In this document: positions 24,329-33,765 of the stretch, one piece after another
How positions within the stretch are numbered: position 1 is the first letter of the stretch
How the letters are laid out: each line of letters begins with the position of its first letter
Assembly (NCBI RefSeq): GCF_000013645.1
Contig: NC_007951.1
Coordinates: 3,658,001-3,722,000, forward strand
Direction: 5' to 3'
DNA length: 64,000 nt
DNA from: Paraburkholderia xenovorans LB400
Lineage (GTDB): Bacteria > Pseudomonadota > Gammaproteobacteria > Burkholderiales > Burkholderiaceae
Notes under the pieces: generated by a model
What the model was told of the DNA's origin: nothing
The model's database searches: none
What the model saw: only the letters and a program-made list of their open reading frames with translations
Program-made: the position numbers and the translations under genes

Positions 24329-24540
24329 ATTCTGCTGCTTTTGCCGTGCTATCTGCTGCCTTGTTACTGCAACTACACTCTTACTGCCACCGACGTCTCA
24401 AACTGCGTGCATCGGAGAAACGAGATTATGGAGAAACGACTGAAACGTGTCAACCCCTTTTGCCAATCTCTTTTACTGAACAGATTTCACTCATGCGTCA
24501 GCGAAGTTCGGACACGCCTGAGGCATCTCCGTGACGCCAA

Positions 24541-25134
24541 TCAGGCCACACCGCTGCGTTCGCGAATCTGCGGCCATGCGAGCTTCATGTAGTAGAGCAT
24601 CGACCAGATCGTCAGGAACGCGGCCAGATAGATGAGCCACAAGCCCCACACGCGCGTATCGACCACCACGCCGCCGCCAAACCGCAGCGGACCATAAAAC
24701 AGCAGCATGGGAATCGCGACCATCTGACAAACGGTCTTGAACTTGCCGAGAGAATTGACCGCGACGCTCTTCGACGCGCCGATCTGCGCCATCCACTCGC
24801 GCAGCGCTGAAATCGCGATTTCGCGCCCGACGATCACGAGCGCAATCGCCGAATCGATTCGCGCGAGCTGCACGAGCACCAGCAATGCGGCGGTCACCAT
24901 CAGTTTGTCGGCGACCGGATCGAGGAACGCGCCGAACGCCGAGGTCTGATTCCACTTGCGCGCCAGAAAACCGTCGAACCAGTCGGTCAACGCCGCGAGA
25001 ATGAAGATCGTCGCGGCCGCCAGATTGCGGTGCGCGGGGCTCATCATCATGTCGGGCAGATAGAACACGCCGACGACGAGCGGAATCAGGACGATCCGCA
25101 GCCAGGTCAGGAAAATCGGGAAATTAAACGGCAT
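24541..25134 (-). CDS. pgsA: CDP-diacylglycerol-glycerol-3-phosphate 3-phosphatidyltransferase
   Basis: The protein has 197 residues from MPFNFPIFLTWLRI; the longer frame upstream lacks family similarity. The CDP-alcohol phosphotransferase signature is complete: DWFDGFLARKW then GAFLDPVADK, giving D-x2-D-G-x2-A-R-x8-G-x3-D-x3-D. About five membrane segments. It makes phosphatidylglycerophosphate, the first step to phosphatidylglycerol, in the inner membrane. It lies downstream of uvrC on the same strand, a common pairing in proteobacteria, and next to tRNA-Gly. Confidence 0.93.
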   Translation of the reverse strand: MPFNFPIFLTWLRIVLIPLVVGVFYLPDMMMSPAHRNLAAATIFILAALTDWFDGFLARKWNQTSAFGAFLDPVADKLMVTAALLVLVQLARIDSAIALVIVGREIAISALREWMAQIGASKSVAVNSLGKFKTVCQMVAIPMLLFYGPLRFGGGVVVDTRVWGLWLIYLAAFLTIWSMLYYMKLAWPQIRERSGVA

Positions 25135-25289
25135 GGGCAGGCGCAGCGTCTGACGAGTGAGATGCAATTGTGCCGTGTCACAGGGCCTGCCACAAGCAAA
25201 GCGGCGCGCGGCTCCTCGCACGCACGCCGCTTTGCAGGAAATCGGCAGGGAATCAGCACAGAATCGGCGGCCGGCCGGACCCGCCGCGC

Positions 25290-27494
25290 TCAGTGCAACT
25301 GACGGTAAATCTGTTCCGCGAGCGCCTGCGAAATACCTTCGACGCTCGCCAGATCTTCGACACTGGCCGCGACCACGCCGCGTAGTCCGCCAAAGCGCGC
25401 GAGCAGCCGTTGGCGCCGCTTTGCGCCCACGCCTTCGAGTTCTTCGAGCCGCGAGGTCTGGCGCGTTTTGCCGCGCTTCGCGCGCATGCCGGTAATGGCG
25501 AAGCGGTGCGCTTCGTCGCGGATCTGCGCGACCAGCATCAGCGCGGCGCTTTCCTTGCCGAGTTCGAGCGGCGCGCGGCCATCGGCGAAAATCAGCGTTT
25601 CGAGGCCGACCTTGCGTCCCTCGCCCTTCGCGACACCGACCAGCATGCCGGTATCGAGACCCAGTTCCGTGAACACCTGGCGCGCGATTTCGACCTGGCC
25701 CTTGCCGCCGTCGATCAGCACGATGGTCGGCAGGACGCCGCCGGCCGCGACCGGCTCAGCGGCGTCCGGCGCAAGCGACGGGTCCGCGGCCGCGTCGCTT
25801 TGCAGTTCGGCGGCTTCGTCGGCGGCATTCGCGGCGGCTTGCGCGACCATCTTCTCGTAGCGGCGCGTGAGCACCTGGCGCATCGCGGCGTAATCGTCGC
25901 CGGGCGTGATGCCGGTGATGTTGTAGCGGCGGTATTCCGAGGACTGCATCTTGTGATGGTGATACACCACGCACGAGGCCTGCGTCGCCTCGCCCATCGT
26001 GTGGCTGATGTCGAAGCATTCGATGCGCAGATGTGCAAGATCGTCGCACTCCATTCCGAGCGTGTCGGTGAGCGCGCGCGTGCGCGCCTGTTGCGAGCCC
26101 TGTTCCGAGAGCAGGCGCGCGAGCGCGAGCCGCGCGTTCTGCTCGGCCATGACGAGCCATGCGCGCCGCTGTCCTTGCGGCTGGCGCAGCACGGTCACCT
26201 TGTGGCCGGCCTGTTCGATCAGCACATCGACCAGTTCGCGTGTGGCAGGCGCGTGGCTGACCACCAGCACAGGCGGCACGCGATTGCCCAGGTAATGCTG
26301 GGCAATGAACGCTTCGAGAACTTCGGATTCGATGCCGCCGGTTGCGCGGCCTTTGCGTGGCTTTGCGGAGTCGGAGTCGGAGTCCGCTCCGGACCCGGCT
26401 TCTTCGGGTTCGCCGTCCTGTTCGTCCTCGTCCTCGTCCTCGTCCTGTTCGTCTTCCGGCGGCATATCTCGCGCGATCGCCAGAGCATCGGCGGTGTCGG
26501 CCGGCTCCGCCTCGCCACCTACCTCCTCTTCAGCGAGCGAGACGGGACCGGTAGCGGCATCGGCCAATCGCTCGTCGCCGTCTTCCAGTCCGCCTTCATC
26601 CACCGTCAACGCGCTTTCCACATGCGCCGGAAAATACGCTTTGTCGCCCAGATGCCGTCCGCCGCGCACCATCGCGAGATTCACGCAGACACGGCCGCCC
26701 AGCGCGACCACCGCGAGAATATCGACGTCGCTGTCGCTGCCGACTTCGATCGCCTGCTGATGCAGCACCGTCGACAGCGAACTCATCTGGTTGCGCACCG
26801 CCGCCGCCTGCTCGAACTTCAGCTCGCTCGCGAACGCGTGCATCTTCTGTTCGAGCTCGCTCATCACCTCGCCCTGGCGGCCGAGCAGAAAGCGCGAAGC
26901 GTTGGCAACGTCGCGCGCGTAATCTTCTTCGCTGATGGCCGCGACGCACGGCGCGGTACAGCGGCCGATCTGATGCAGCAGACACGGCCGCGTGCGGTTG
27001 TTGAACACGGAGTCTTCGCAGGTGCGCAACTGGAACACGCGCTGCAGGATCTGGATGCTCTCGCGCACCGCCCACGCACTGGGAAACGGACCGAAGTACT
27101 GATTCTTCCGATCCACCGCGCCACGGTAGTACGCCATGCGTGGAAACTTGTGCCCGGTGAGCTTGAGGTACGGATACGACTTGTCGTCGCGAAACAGAAT
27201 GTTGTAACGCGGCGCGAGCGCCTTGATCAGATTGTTTTCGAGCAGAAGCGCTTCGGCCTCGGAGCGCGTGACGGTCGTCTCGACTCGCGCAATGCGCGTG
27301 ACCATCATCGCGATGCGCGGCGACAGTTGCGTCTTCGTGAAGTAGCTCGAGACGCGCTTCTTCAGGTCGCGTGCCTTGCCCACGTAAAGCACCGCGCCGT
27401 GCGTATCGTAATAGCGATAGACGCCGGGCAGATGCGGCAGTTGGGTGAGCACTTTCTTCGGCTCGAAAACGTCGGTTGCTTCGGGTTCAGTCAT
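25290..27494 (-). CDS. uvrC: Excinuclease ABC subunit C
   Basis: The protein has 734 residues from MTEPEATDVFEPKK. Order: GIY-YIG nuclease (GVYRYYDTHGAVLYVGKARDL, about 26-45), Cys-rich and UVR UvrB-binding region, C-terminal RNase H-like nuclease (IECFDISH, IDGGKGQ), and tandem HhH. It makes both incisions in nucleotide excision repair with UvrAB. It is over 100 residues longer than E. coli UvrC because of a low-complexity Asp/Glu/Ser-rich insertion at about 330-395. Burkholderia proteins are often enlarged here. Confidence 0.95.
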   Translation of the reverse strand: MTEPEATDVFEPKKVLTQLPHLPGVYRYYDTHGAVLYVGKARDLKKRVSSYFTKTQLSPRIAMMVTRIARVETTVTRSEAEALLLENNLIKALAPRYNILFRDDKSYPYLKLTGHKFPRMAYYRGAVDRKNQYFGPFPSAWAVRESIQILQRVFQLRTCEDSVFNNRTRPCLLHQIGRCTAPCVAAISEEDYARDVANASRFLLGRQGEVMSELEQKMHAFASELKFEQAAAVRNQMSSLSTVLHQQAIEVGSDSDVDILAVVALGGRVCVNLAMVRGGRHLGDKAYFPAHVESALTVDEGGLEDGDERLADAATGPVSLAEEEVGGEAEPADTADALAIARDMPPEDEQDEDEDEDEQDGEPEEAGSGADSDSDSAKPRKGRATGGIESEVLEAFIAQHYLGNRVPPVLVVSHAPATRELVDVLIEQAGHKVTVLRQPQGQRRAWLVMAEQNARLALARLLSEQGSQQARTRALTDTLGMECDDLAHLRIECFDISHTMGEATQASCVVYHHHKMQSSEYRRYNITGITPGDDYAAMRQVLTRRYEKMVAQAAANAADEAAELQSDAAADPSLAPDAAEPVAAGGVLPTIVLIDGGKGQVEIARQVFTELGLDTGMLVGVAKGEGRKVGLETLIFADGRAPLELGKESAALMLVAQIRDEAHRFAITGMRAKRGKTRQTSRLEELEGVGAKRRQRLLARFGGLRGVVAASVEDLASVEGISQALAEQIYRQLH

Positions 27495-27756
27495 GCAGAA
27501 TCGGTTGGGTGGGACGGTGTTGCGAAGCCTTGCCCCGCGTGCCGCGCGCATGGTGAACCGGAGTATGCCTCACGCGCGCAATCGTGAACGGGTGCTTTAG
27601 AATCGCCAGTTTAGAACATTCCACGCGCGTTCGAACCCGGTTGCCTCAAATCAGGCCGGGCGTCGGCGGCAGCTGGCGGCACCGCGGCGCAGTGCGTCCA
27701 GATAGCCCGAACCGCGCCACCCTATCCATCCGTTCGAATCCGCGTTCCAGGCCACC

Positions 27757-28950
27757 ATGTCTTCCGCCACGCCCCTTTCCGGCCACGCCCCTGACGCGTC
27801 CACGGCGATCGCCTGCGATATCTTCTGCGCGGTGATCGACAATTTCGGCGACATCGGCGTGTGCTGGCGACTTGCGCGCCAGCTCGCGAGCGAGCACGGC
27901 TGGCAGGTGCGCGTGTTCGTCGACGACCTGCATGCGTTTCAGAAGCTGTGCCCGTCGCTGTCGCTGGAGCGCGCTCGCCAGACGGTGAGCGGCATCGTCG
28001 TCGAGCACTGGCACGAGCCGGCCCATGCGGGCGACACGCTCGAAGTGGCCGACGTCGTGATCGAGGCGTTCGGCTGTGAACTGCCGCCCGTCTACGTCGC
28101 CGCGATGGCGGCGCGCGAGCGCACGCCTGTATGGCTCAATCTCGAATATCTGAGCGCCGAGGACTGGGTCGCGGATTTTCATCTGCGGCCGTCGCCGCAC
28201 CCGCGCTATGCGCTGACCAAGACCTTCTTCTTCCCCGGCCTCGGGCAAGGCACCGGCGGCGTGCTGAAGGAGCGGCATCTCGACGGCGCGCGCGCGGCTT
28301 TCGAAGCGTCGCCCACGGCGCGCGAGGCGTGGTGGCGGCAAGCCACCGGCCACGCGCCGCCGCCTGCCGAGGCTACCGTCGTCTCGCTGTTCTCCTATGA
28401 AAATCCCGCCGTCGACAGCCTGCTCGAACAATGGCGCGACAGCGCCGGCCCGGTCGTGCTGCTGGTGCCCGAAGGCCGCATTTCGGGGGCGCTCGCGCGC
28501 TTCTTCGGCCTGCCTTCGTTCGCGGCGGGCGCGCACGCCGTACGTGGGAATCTCAGCGCACACGCGCTCGCTTTTACCGATCAGCCCGGCTACGACGCGC
28601 TGCTGTGGGCAAGCGACATCAATTTCGTGCGCGGCGAAGACTCGTTCGTGCGCGCCCAGTGGGCCGCCAAACCCTTCGTCTGGCACATCTACCCGCAAGC
28701 CGACGACGCCCATCTGCCGAAGCTCGACGCGGCGCTGGCGCACTACGCGCGCACCTTGCCCGCCGACGCGCGCGACGCCCTTGGGCGCTTCTGGCACGCG
28801 TGGAACGGCGCGGGCACGCCGGACTGGGCGCAATTGCAGCGTCACTTCCCGGCGCTCCGACGCCGTGCGGCCGAATGGGCGGACGAACTGGCACAAGTAG
28901 GCGACCTCGCCGGAAATCTGGCCTTGTTCGCAAAAACTCAGTTAAAATAA
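27757..28950 (+). CDS. earP: EF-P arginine rhamnosyltransferase
   Basis: The protein has 397 residues of the EarP (DUF2331) family, a GT-B inverting glycosyltransferase. Family residues are visible: the N-terminal DNFGDIGVCWRLARQL with Asp28/Asp32, and FVRGEDSFVRAQWAAKPFVWHIYPQ in the nucleotide-sugar site, where the Glu-Asp pair is catalytic. It transfers rhamnose from dTDP-rhamnose to Arg32 of EF-P. The target gene efp lies 400 bp downstream with Arg32 present. It is divergent from uvrC. Confidence 0.95.
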   Translation: MSSATPLSGHAPDASTAIACDIFCAVIDNFGDIGVCWRLARQLASEHGWQVRVFVDDLHAFQKLCPSLSLERARQTVSGIVVEHWHEPAHAGDTLEVADVVIEAFGCELPPVYVAAMAARERTPVWLNLEYLSAEDWVADFHLRPSPHPRYALTKTFFFPGLGQGTGGVLKERHLDGARAAFEASPTAREAWWRQATGHAPPPAEATVVSLFSYENPAVDSLLEQWRDSAGPVVLLVPEGRISGALARFFGLPSFAAGAHAVRGNLSAHALAFTDQPGYDALLWASDINFVRGEDSFVRAQWAAKPFVWHIYPQADDAHLPKLDAALAHYARTLPADARDALGRFWHAWNGAGTPDWAQLQRHFPALRRRAAEWADELAQVGDLAGNLALFAKTQLK

Positions 28951-29350
28951 GCGGTTATCCAACGGCCGACGACGCAAGCGCGGCCCGACCGCAGCGGCGA
29001 AATCCGGCAATTCGCTTGACCGGCTCGCCTATCCCGCCTCGAAAGATGCGAGACAGTCCCCACATCAAGGTGTGAACGACAGAAATGTCGGACCAGGACG
29101 TATGTTGCGGACGGCGCCACTCGTGTACACGCCCGCACAGGGTAAAAAAGCAGGTAACGGATTGCCGGGAATGACACCGGCCGCAGGTTGCGGCCCGGAA
29201 GTCGGTCCCGGCGGCAAGCCGGCCACGCTTCGTTCGCAACCCGCCGGGCCGCTTCAGGCGGCGCGGCACGCTGAGCGAGGCGCCGAAGCCGCTTGCGCCG
29301 TATGCCGTTGAGCAAAAGTTGAAGCTACTTATTTCGTACAGGACAGTTTT
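28951..29350 (+). other. Intergenic leader between earP and efp
   Basis: I see no gene with a credible start or composition in these 400 bases; the short frames here are random GC-rich readings. It should contain the efp promoter and 5' leader. No clear terminator follows earP. Confidence 0.5.
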
Positions 29351-29908
29351 ATGAAGACCGCACAGGAACTCCGCACCGGTAACGTCGTGATGATCGGCGC
29401 AGACGCAATGGTTGTGCAGAAGGCCGAATACAACAAATCGGGCCGCAACTCCGCCGTCGTCAAGATGAAGTTCAAGAACCTGCTGACCGGCGCAGGCATG
29501 GAAAGCGTGTACAAGGCAGATGACAAGTTCGACGTCGTTGTGCTGGAACGCAAGGAAGTCACCTACTCGTACTTCGCTGACCCGATGTACGTGTTCATGG
29601 ACGCCGACTACAACCAGTTCGAAGTCGAAAGCGAAATGATGGGCGACGCCCTTCATTACCTCGAAGACGGCATGGCTTGCGAAGTCGTGTTCTACAACGA
29701 CAAGGCCATCTCGGTCGAACTGCCGACCACGCTGGTCCGCGAAATCATCTACACGGAACCGGCTGTCAAGGGCGATACGTCGTCGGGCAAGGTGTTGAAG
29801 AACGCCAAGCTGAACACCGGTTTCGAATTGCAGGTGCCGCTCTTCTGCAACATCGGCGACAAGATCGAAATCGACACGCGTACGCACGAGTACCGCAGCC
29901 GCGCTTAA
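29351..29908 (+). CDS. efp: Translation elongation factor P
   Basis: The protein has 185 residues, the standard length. Domain I has the modification loop NKSGRNSAV with Arg32 at the tip, the residue rhamnosylated by EarP, in place of the lysine of the EpmA type. The C-terminal OB domains end in DKIEIDTRTHEYRSRA. It rescues ribosomes stalled at polyproline. A strong terminator follows. Confidence 0.96.
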   Translation: MKTAQELRTGNVVMIGADAMVVQKAEYNKSGRNSAVVKMKFKNLLTGAGMESVYKADDKFDVVVLERKEVTYSYFADPMYVFMDADYNQFEVESEMMGDALHYLEDGMACEVVFYNDKAISVELPTTLVREIIYTEPAVKGDTSSGKVLKNAKLNTGFELQVPLFCNIGDKIEIDTRTHEYRSRA

Positions 29909-29962
29909 GCGCCCTGCTCGCCTGAATCCAGCGCCGCAACAGCGGCGCCGAGAAAAAATTGG

Positions 29963-29999
29963 CAAAAAAAAGCGCCCGGCCTGGGCGCTTTTTCTTTTT
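29963..29999 (+). terminator. Terminator after efp
   Basis: AAGCGCCC and GGGCGCTT form a stem around GGCCT, with A-run upstream and TTTTTCTTTTT downstream. Confidence 0.88.
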
Positions 30000-30189
30000 C
30001 TTGCTGCCGTGTATGGTTGAGGAAAACTTTACCGGCGGTCTTCTCGGAATTGCACAACGACACCCCGAATCTCCCATGCCCTGTCCAGTAAATCGTTGAT
30101 TAATCTGATTAAATCATGTTGGCACAGTCCATGCTCATCTCGAATATAGGCCGGTACGGCTTTATTTTCTTCAACCCGGGAGATGCGTC

Positions 30190-30396
30190 ATGAATAACGA
30201 CATCGCTGCAGGCAAGTGGAAGCAGATGGTTGGCAAAGCCAAGACCGCATGGGGCGAACTGACGGACGACGAACTGACCAAGGCCGAAGGTCGCGCCGAC
30301 AAGCTTGCGGGCCTGATCCAGGAGCGCTACGGCAAGACGCGCGAACAGGCGGAACTCGAAGTGCGCCGTTTTTTCGATAGCAACCGGGATTTCTGA
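30190..30396 (+). CDS. CsbD-like stress protein
   Basis: The protein has 68 residues of the CsbD family: KWKQMVGKAKTAWGELTDDEL followed by EGRADKLAGLIQERYGKTREQAE. Members are small, soluble, four-helix proteins induced by general or envelope stress, with no known reaction. GGGAGATGCGTC precedes the ATG. It has its own upstream AT-rich promoter region and is not in an operon with efp. Confidence 0.88.
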   Translation: MNNDIAAGKWKQMVGKAKTAWGELTDDELTKAEGRADKLAGLIQERYGKTREQAELEVRRFFDSNRDF

Positions 30397-30698
30397 CAGC
30401 CCGAGTGAAGGAAATACAGGTGCCCGCCCAGGCTTGCAAGACGTCGGGAAGGGCTCCGCAGTGTGAGTGATAACACAAAGGACCAGAAGTACTTGAATCG
30501 AATCGCCGCCTGCTGCGCGATGCCGGACGTACCGCACAGTCAGCTCGCAGTCCGGCCGCTCCCGCACCGCGCCAGCCAAGGCTGCACACGTGGCGCTGAT
30601 TCGCTCCACAGTACCGGCCAGCATCGCGCCCGTGGCGCGCGCCAACGTATCGGCGCAGCGCATTGGGTCTCCCATCCATCTAAAAAATTGCGCTCGCC
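30397..30698 (+). other. Intergenic region before the NtrC-type regulator
   Basis: About 300 bases with no credible gene. I did not find a convincing sigma-54 site (GG-N10-GC) in it. Confidence 0.4.
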
Positions 30699-32081
30699 AT
30701 GCCACACGCCCTGATTGTTGAAGACGATCCAAACAGCCTGTCAGGCCTTTCCGCGATCCTCGCCGCCGACGGCTTCTCCGTCGACACGGCCACCACCATC
30801 GCGGAGGCCCGGACCGCATTGACGCGCTTCATTCCAGACGTCGTCCTGGTCGACCTGAATCTGCCGGACGGCAGCGGGCTCGATGTCCTGCAGCATCTGC
30901 CGGCGCATCCGCCCGGCGGCGACCTGCCCGTGATCGTGATGACGGGTAACGCGACCGTGGAAAGCGCGATCGAAGGTCTACGGCACGGCATCTGGGACTA
31001 CCTTCTGAAGCCGGTGAATATTCCCCGCTTGCGCAGTCTGCTCGCGCGCATTCCACGTCCGTATGAACTGACCGAAGAAGTGCAGACGCTACGCGCGTCG
31101 CTGCGTCAGCTCGGCCGTTTCGGTTCCATGCTCGGCCGCAGCAGCGCGATTCAGCATGTCTACGACACGATCGAGCATATTGCGCCGACGGAAGCCGCCG
31201 TGCTGATTTCCGGCGAGGTCGGCACCGGCAAGCAGATGGCGGCGCGGACCATGCACGACATGAGCCGCCGTCGCAAAGGTCCGTTCGTCACGTTCGATTG
31301 CCGGACCGCCGGCAACCTGGGCGCGCATCGCTCGCTCGACAGCCTGCTGTTCGGTCACGAACGCGGCGCGTTTAGCGGCGCCGAGCAGCGCGAGCCGGGC
31401 CTGTTCGAACAGGCGAGCGGCGGTACGCTGTTCATCGACGAAATCGCCGACTTGCCGCGCGACCAGCAGGAAGCGCTGTTGCGTGCGCTCGATTCGCAGA
31501 CCTTCATGCGCGTCGGCGGTACGAATCAGGTCGTGACGGACTTCCGGCTGATCGCCTCGACGCGCAAGGTGCCGCGCGCGGCGGTGGCCGACGGCAGCCT
31601 GCACGAAGACCTGGCGCTGCGCCTCGAAGCAGCCGCCGTGACGCTGCCGCCGCTGCGGGAGCGCGGCGAAGATCCGGCGCTGATCGCCCAGGCGATCGTC
31701 GACGAACTGAATCACGAGGGGACCACGCGCGGCACGCTGGAAACCGCCAAGCAGGTCGCGCCGAATTTTCTGCGCGAGTGTCTCGCGTATGAATGGCCGG
31801 GCAACGTGCGCGAGTTGCACGACCGCGTGCGGCGCGCGTATCAGGCGTCCGGCGACGTGCTGGAGTCGCTGCGCGCCGACGAGGCGGGCTCGGCGAACGG
31901 CCGCGATCTGAACGGCAGCCGTGTGCAGGTCACGGTGGGCACGCCGCTCGCGGATGTCGAGGAAATGCTGATTCGCGCCACGCTGGATGCGGTGGGCGGT
32001 ACGCGTCACCGGGCGGCGTCGCTGCTCGGCATCAGTCCGAAGACGCTGTACAACAAGCTGCAACGCATGCGCTTGAACTGA
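30699..32081 (+). CDS. NtrC-family response regulator with GAFSGA variant
   Basis: The protein has 460 residues. Receiver domain 1-120 with Asp9/Asp10, phospho-acceptor Asp52 and Lys104; AAA+ sigma-54-interaction domain with Walker A GEVGTGKQ (about 172-179), GAFSGA (223-228, in place of GAFTGA), Walker B GGTLFIDEIADL; and a Fis-type HTH at the end (RHRAASLLGISPKTLYNKLQ). It should activate sigma-54 promoters, but the Thr of GAFTGA that touches sigma-54 is Ser here. No histidine kinase is adjacent. A terminator follows. Confidence 0.88.
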   Translation: MPHALIVEDDPNSLSGLSAILAADGFSVDTATTIAEARTALTRFIPDVVLVDLNLPDGSGLDVLQHLPAHPPGGDLPVIVMTGNATVESAIEGLRHGIWDYLLKPVNIPRLRSLLARIPRPYELTEEVQTLRASLRQLGRFGSMLGRSSAIQHVYDTIEHIAPTEAAVLISGEVGTGKQMAARTMHDMSRRRKGPFVTFDCRTAGNLGAHRSLDSLLFGHERGAFSGAEQREPGLFEQASGGTLFIDEIADLPRDQQEALLRALDSQTFMRVGGTNQVVTDFRLIASTRKVPRAAVADGSLHEDLALRLEAAAVTLPPLRERGEDPALIAQAIVDELNHEGTTRGTLETAKQVAPNFLRECLAYEWPGNVRELHDRVRRAYQASGDVLESLRADEAGSANGRDLNGSRVQVTVGTPLADVEEMLIRATLDAVGGTRHRAASLLGISPKTLYNKLQRMRLN

Positions 32082-32126
32082 GTGCTGGTCCGGCCGCTCG
32101 AGGATCGAGCCTCGCACGGTTAAAAA

Positions 32127-32158
32127 AACGGCACCTTGAAATGAAGGTGCCGTTTTTT
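32127..32158. terminator. Convergent terminator between the regulator and nagZ
   Basis: CGGCACCTT and AAGGTGCCG pair around GAAATG, flanked by A7 and T6, so it serves both converging genes. Confidence 0.88.
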
Positions 32159-32190
32159 CTGCCCGCCTGTTTCTCTGTCGCTTCAGCAAC

Positions 32191-33219
32191 TCAGGCAAAC
32201 GCGCTCCGTAACAACGCCTGCGCCTGCAGGTATTGCGGCTCGGCGACCAGCTTGCTCCACTTCAAGGCTTTGCCGCGCGGCCGCATGCGCTTGAGCCGCC
32301 GCTGCGATTCCTTCGAAGGCGTGAAGCGCAGCGCATCCAGCACCTTCTCCGCTTCGTCCGGCTGGTTGCAGATCAGCACCATGTCGCAGCCGGCTTGCAG
32401 CGCGGCGGTGGCGCCCTCGGTCAGCGTGCCGCCCTGGCGCGCGGCTTCCATGGAAAGATCGTCGCTGAAAATCGCGCCTTCGAAGCGCAGCTTGTTGCGC
32501 AGAATGTCCTGCAACCAGATGCGCGAAAAACCCGCCGGCTTCGAATCGACTTTCGGATAAACCACGTGCGCGGGAATGACCGATCCCAACGACAAACCGA
32601 GCCAGTCATAAGGCGCAGCATCGTCGCGCAGGATTTCGTCGAGCGAACGGTCGTCGATCGGCATGGCGACGTGCGAATCCGCCTGCGCGAAACCGTGCCC
32701 CGGAAAGTGCTTGCCGCAATTGCTCATGCCGGCCAGCGCGAGTCCGTGATTGAGGCTCTTCGCGAGCAAGGTCACCACGCGCGGATCACGGTGGAACGAA
32801 CGGTCGCCGATCACCTGCGACTGCCCGTAGTTCAGGTCGAGCACCGGCGTAAAGCTCATGTCGATACCGCACGCGCGCAACTCCGCCGCGAGAATGTAGC
32901 CGACAGCCGTCGTCACTTTGGTGGCGTGCAGCACATCGCTGTCCCACAACGTGCCGAGCTTGCCCATTGCCGGCAGCACGGTGAAGCCGTCGGTACGAAA
33001 GCGCTGCACGCGGCCGCCTTCGTGATCGACCGCAATCAGCAGGTCCTCGCGGATCGCGCGGATCGAATCGGTCAATGCGATCAGTTGCGCGCGGCTCTCG
33101 TAGTGGCGCGCAAACAGGATCACACCGCCGGTCATGGGATGGGCAAGGCGGCGCTTGTCGTCGTCGTTCAGCGTTTTGCCGACCACGTCGAGCATCACCG
33201 GTCCGGGAATGGTTTTCAT
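32191..33219 (-). CDS. nagZ: Beta-N-acetylglucosaminidase of cell-wall recycling
   Basis: The protein has 342 residues from MKTIPGPVMLDVVG. GH3 family: ILFARHYES near the start, the loop KHFPGHGFAQADSHV with the catalytic His, and the nucleophile Asp in FSDDLSMEAA. It removes GlcNAc from muropeptides in the cytosol and feeds the signal that induces AmpC in many species. It follows acpS on the minus strand, the end of the rpoE-lepA-pdxJ run. Confidence 0.93.
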   Translation of the reverse strand: MKTIPGPVMLDVVGKTLNDDDKRRLAHPMTGGVILFARHYESRAQLIALTDSIRAIREDLLIAVDHEGGRVQRFRTDGFTVLPAMGKLGTLWDSDVLHATKVTTAVGYILAAELRACGIDMSFTPVLDLNYGQSQVIGDRSFHRDPRVVTLLAKSLNHGLALAGMSNCGKHFPGHGFAQADSHVAMPIDDRSLDEILRDDAAPYDWLGLSLGSVIPAHVVYPKVDSKPAGFSRIWLQDILRNKLRFEGAIFSDDLSMEAARQGGTLTEGATAALQAGCDMVLICNQPDEAEKVLDALRFTPSKESQRRLKRMRPRGKALKWSKLVAEPQYLQAQALLRSAFA

Positions 33220-33289
33220 CGATTTCCGCTGGAAAAAAGCCTGAAGCAAAGGAAGACGCGGCCGGCGTGCGCCGCGTTCAAAGTATTTT

Positions 33290-33739
33290 TTATCCGGCGG
33301 CGCCGGGGGCCGCTGCTTGCGTTGATGACGCTGATGGCGCCGTCTCCACCGCTTCCGCGATCACGAACGACACCGCGTAATCACGCTCGTCGCTGACGGT
33401 GACGCGCGCCGTGATGCCGCGCGCGTCGAGCCATTCGGCCAGCTCGCCGGACGCGACCACCATCGGTTCGCCGCTCGGCTTGTTGAGCGTTTGCAGCGCG
33501 CGCCACGTCATCGGCCAGCGCATGCCGAGGCCGATCGCTTTCGAGAACGCTTCCTTCGCCGAGAACCGGGTGGCGAGAAATGCGAGCCCGCGCGCCGCCG
33601 AGCGGGCGTGCCGCGCGTGATAGACGCGCAGTTCATCCGGACCGAGCACCTTTTCGGCGAAGCGGCCATTGGTGCGCGTCATGACCGCGGCCACGCGGCT
33701 GACCTGAACAATATCCGTACCGATGCCGTAGATCGCCAT
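33290..33739 (-). CDS. acpS: Holo-[acyl-carrier-protein] synthase
   Basis: The protein has 149 residues from MAIYGIGTDIVQ. The Mg-binding Asp8 in GTDIVQVSR and Glu in RFSAKEAFSKAIG are the phosphopantetheinyl transferase signature. It attaches 4'-phosphopantetheine to AcpP Ser37 (gene at 47,193). About 20 extra residues, mainly Ala/Ser, extend the C-terminus beyond the usual 125-130. It follows pdxJ by 26 bp, the common pdxJ-acpS pair. Confidence 0.94.
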   Translation of the reverse strand: MAIYGIGTDIVQVSRVAAVMTRTNGRFAEKVLGPDELRVYHARHARSAARGLAFLATRFSAKEAFSKAIGLGMRWPMTWRALQTLNKPSGEPMVVASGELAEWLDARGITARVTVSDERDYAVSFVIAEAVETAPSASSTQAAAPGAAG

Positions 33740-33765
33740 GCGCGAGATCGCCGCCTCAGGTTGCA

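Noticed and set aside
25410..27587. Open frame of 725 residues opposite uvrC
   Set aside because: It is the antisense of a certain uvrC gene, has no family similarity, and is an effect of high GC, as are the long frames opposite lepA (38,545-40,623) and rne (59,346-61,490).
28951..29350. Small genes between earP and efp
   Set aside because: Frames here show no start site or codon pattern of real genes.
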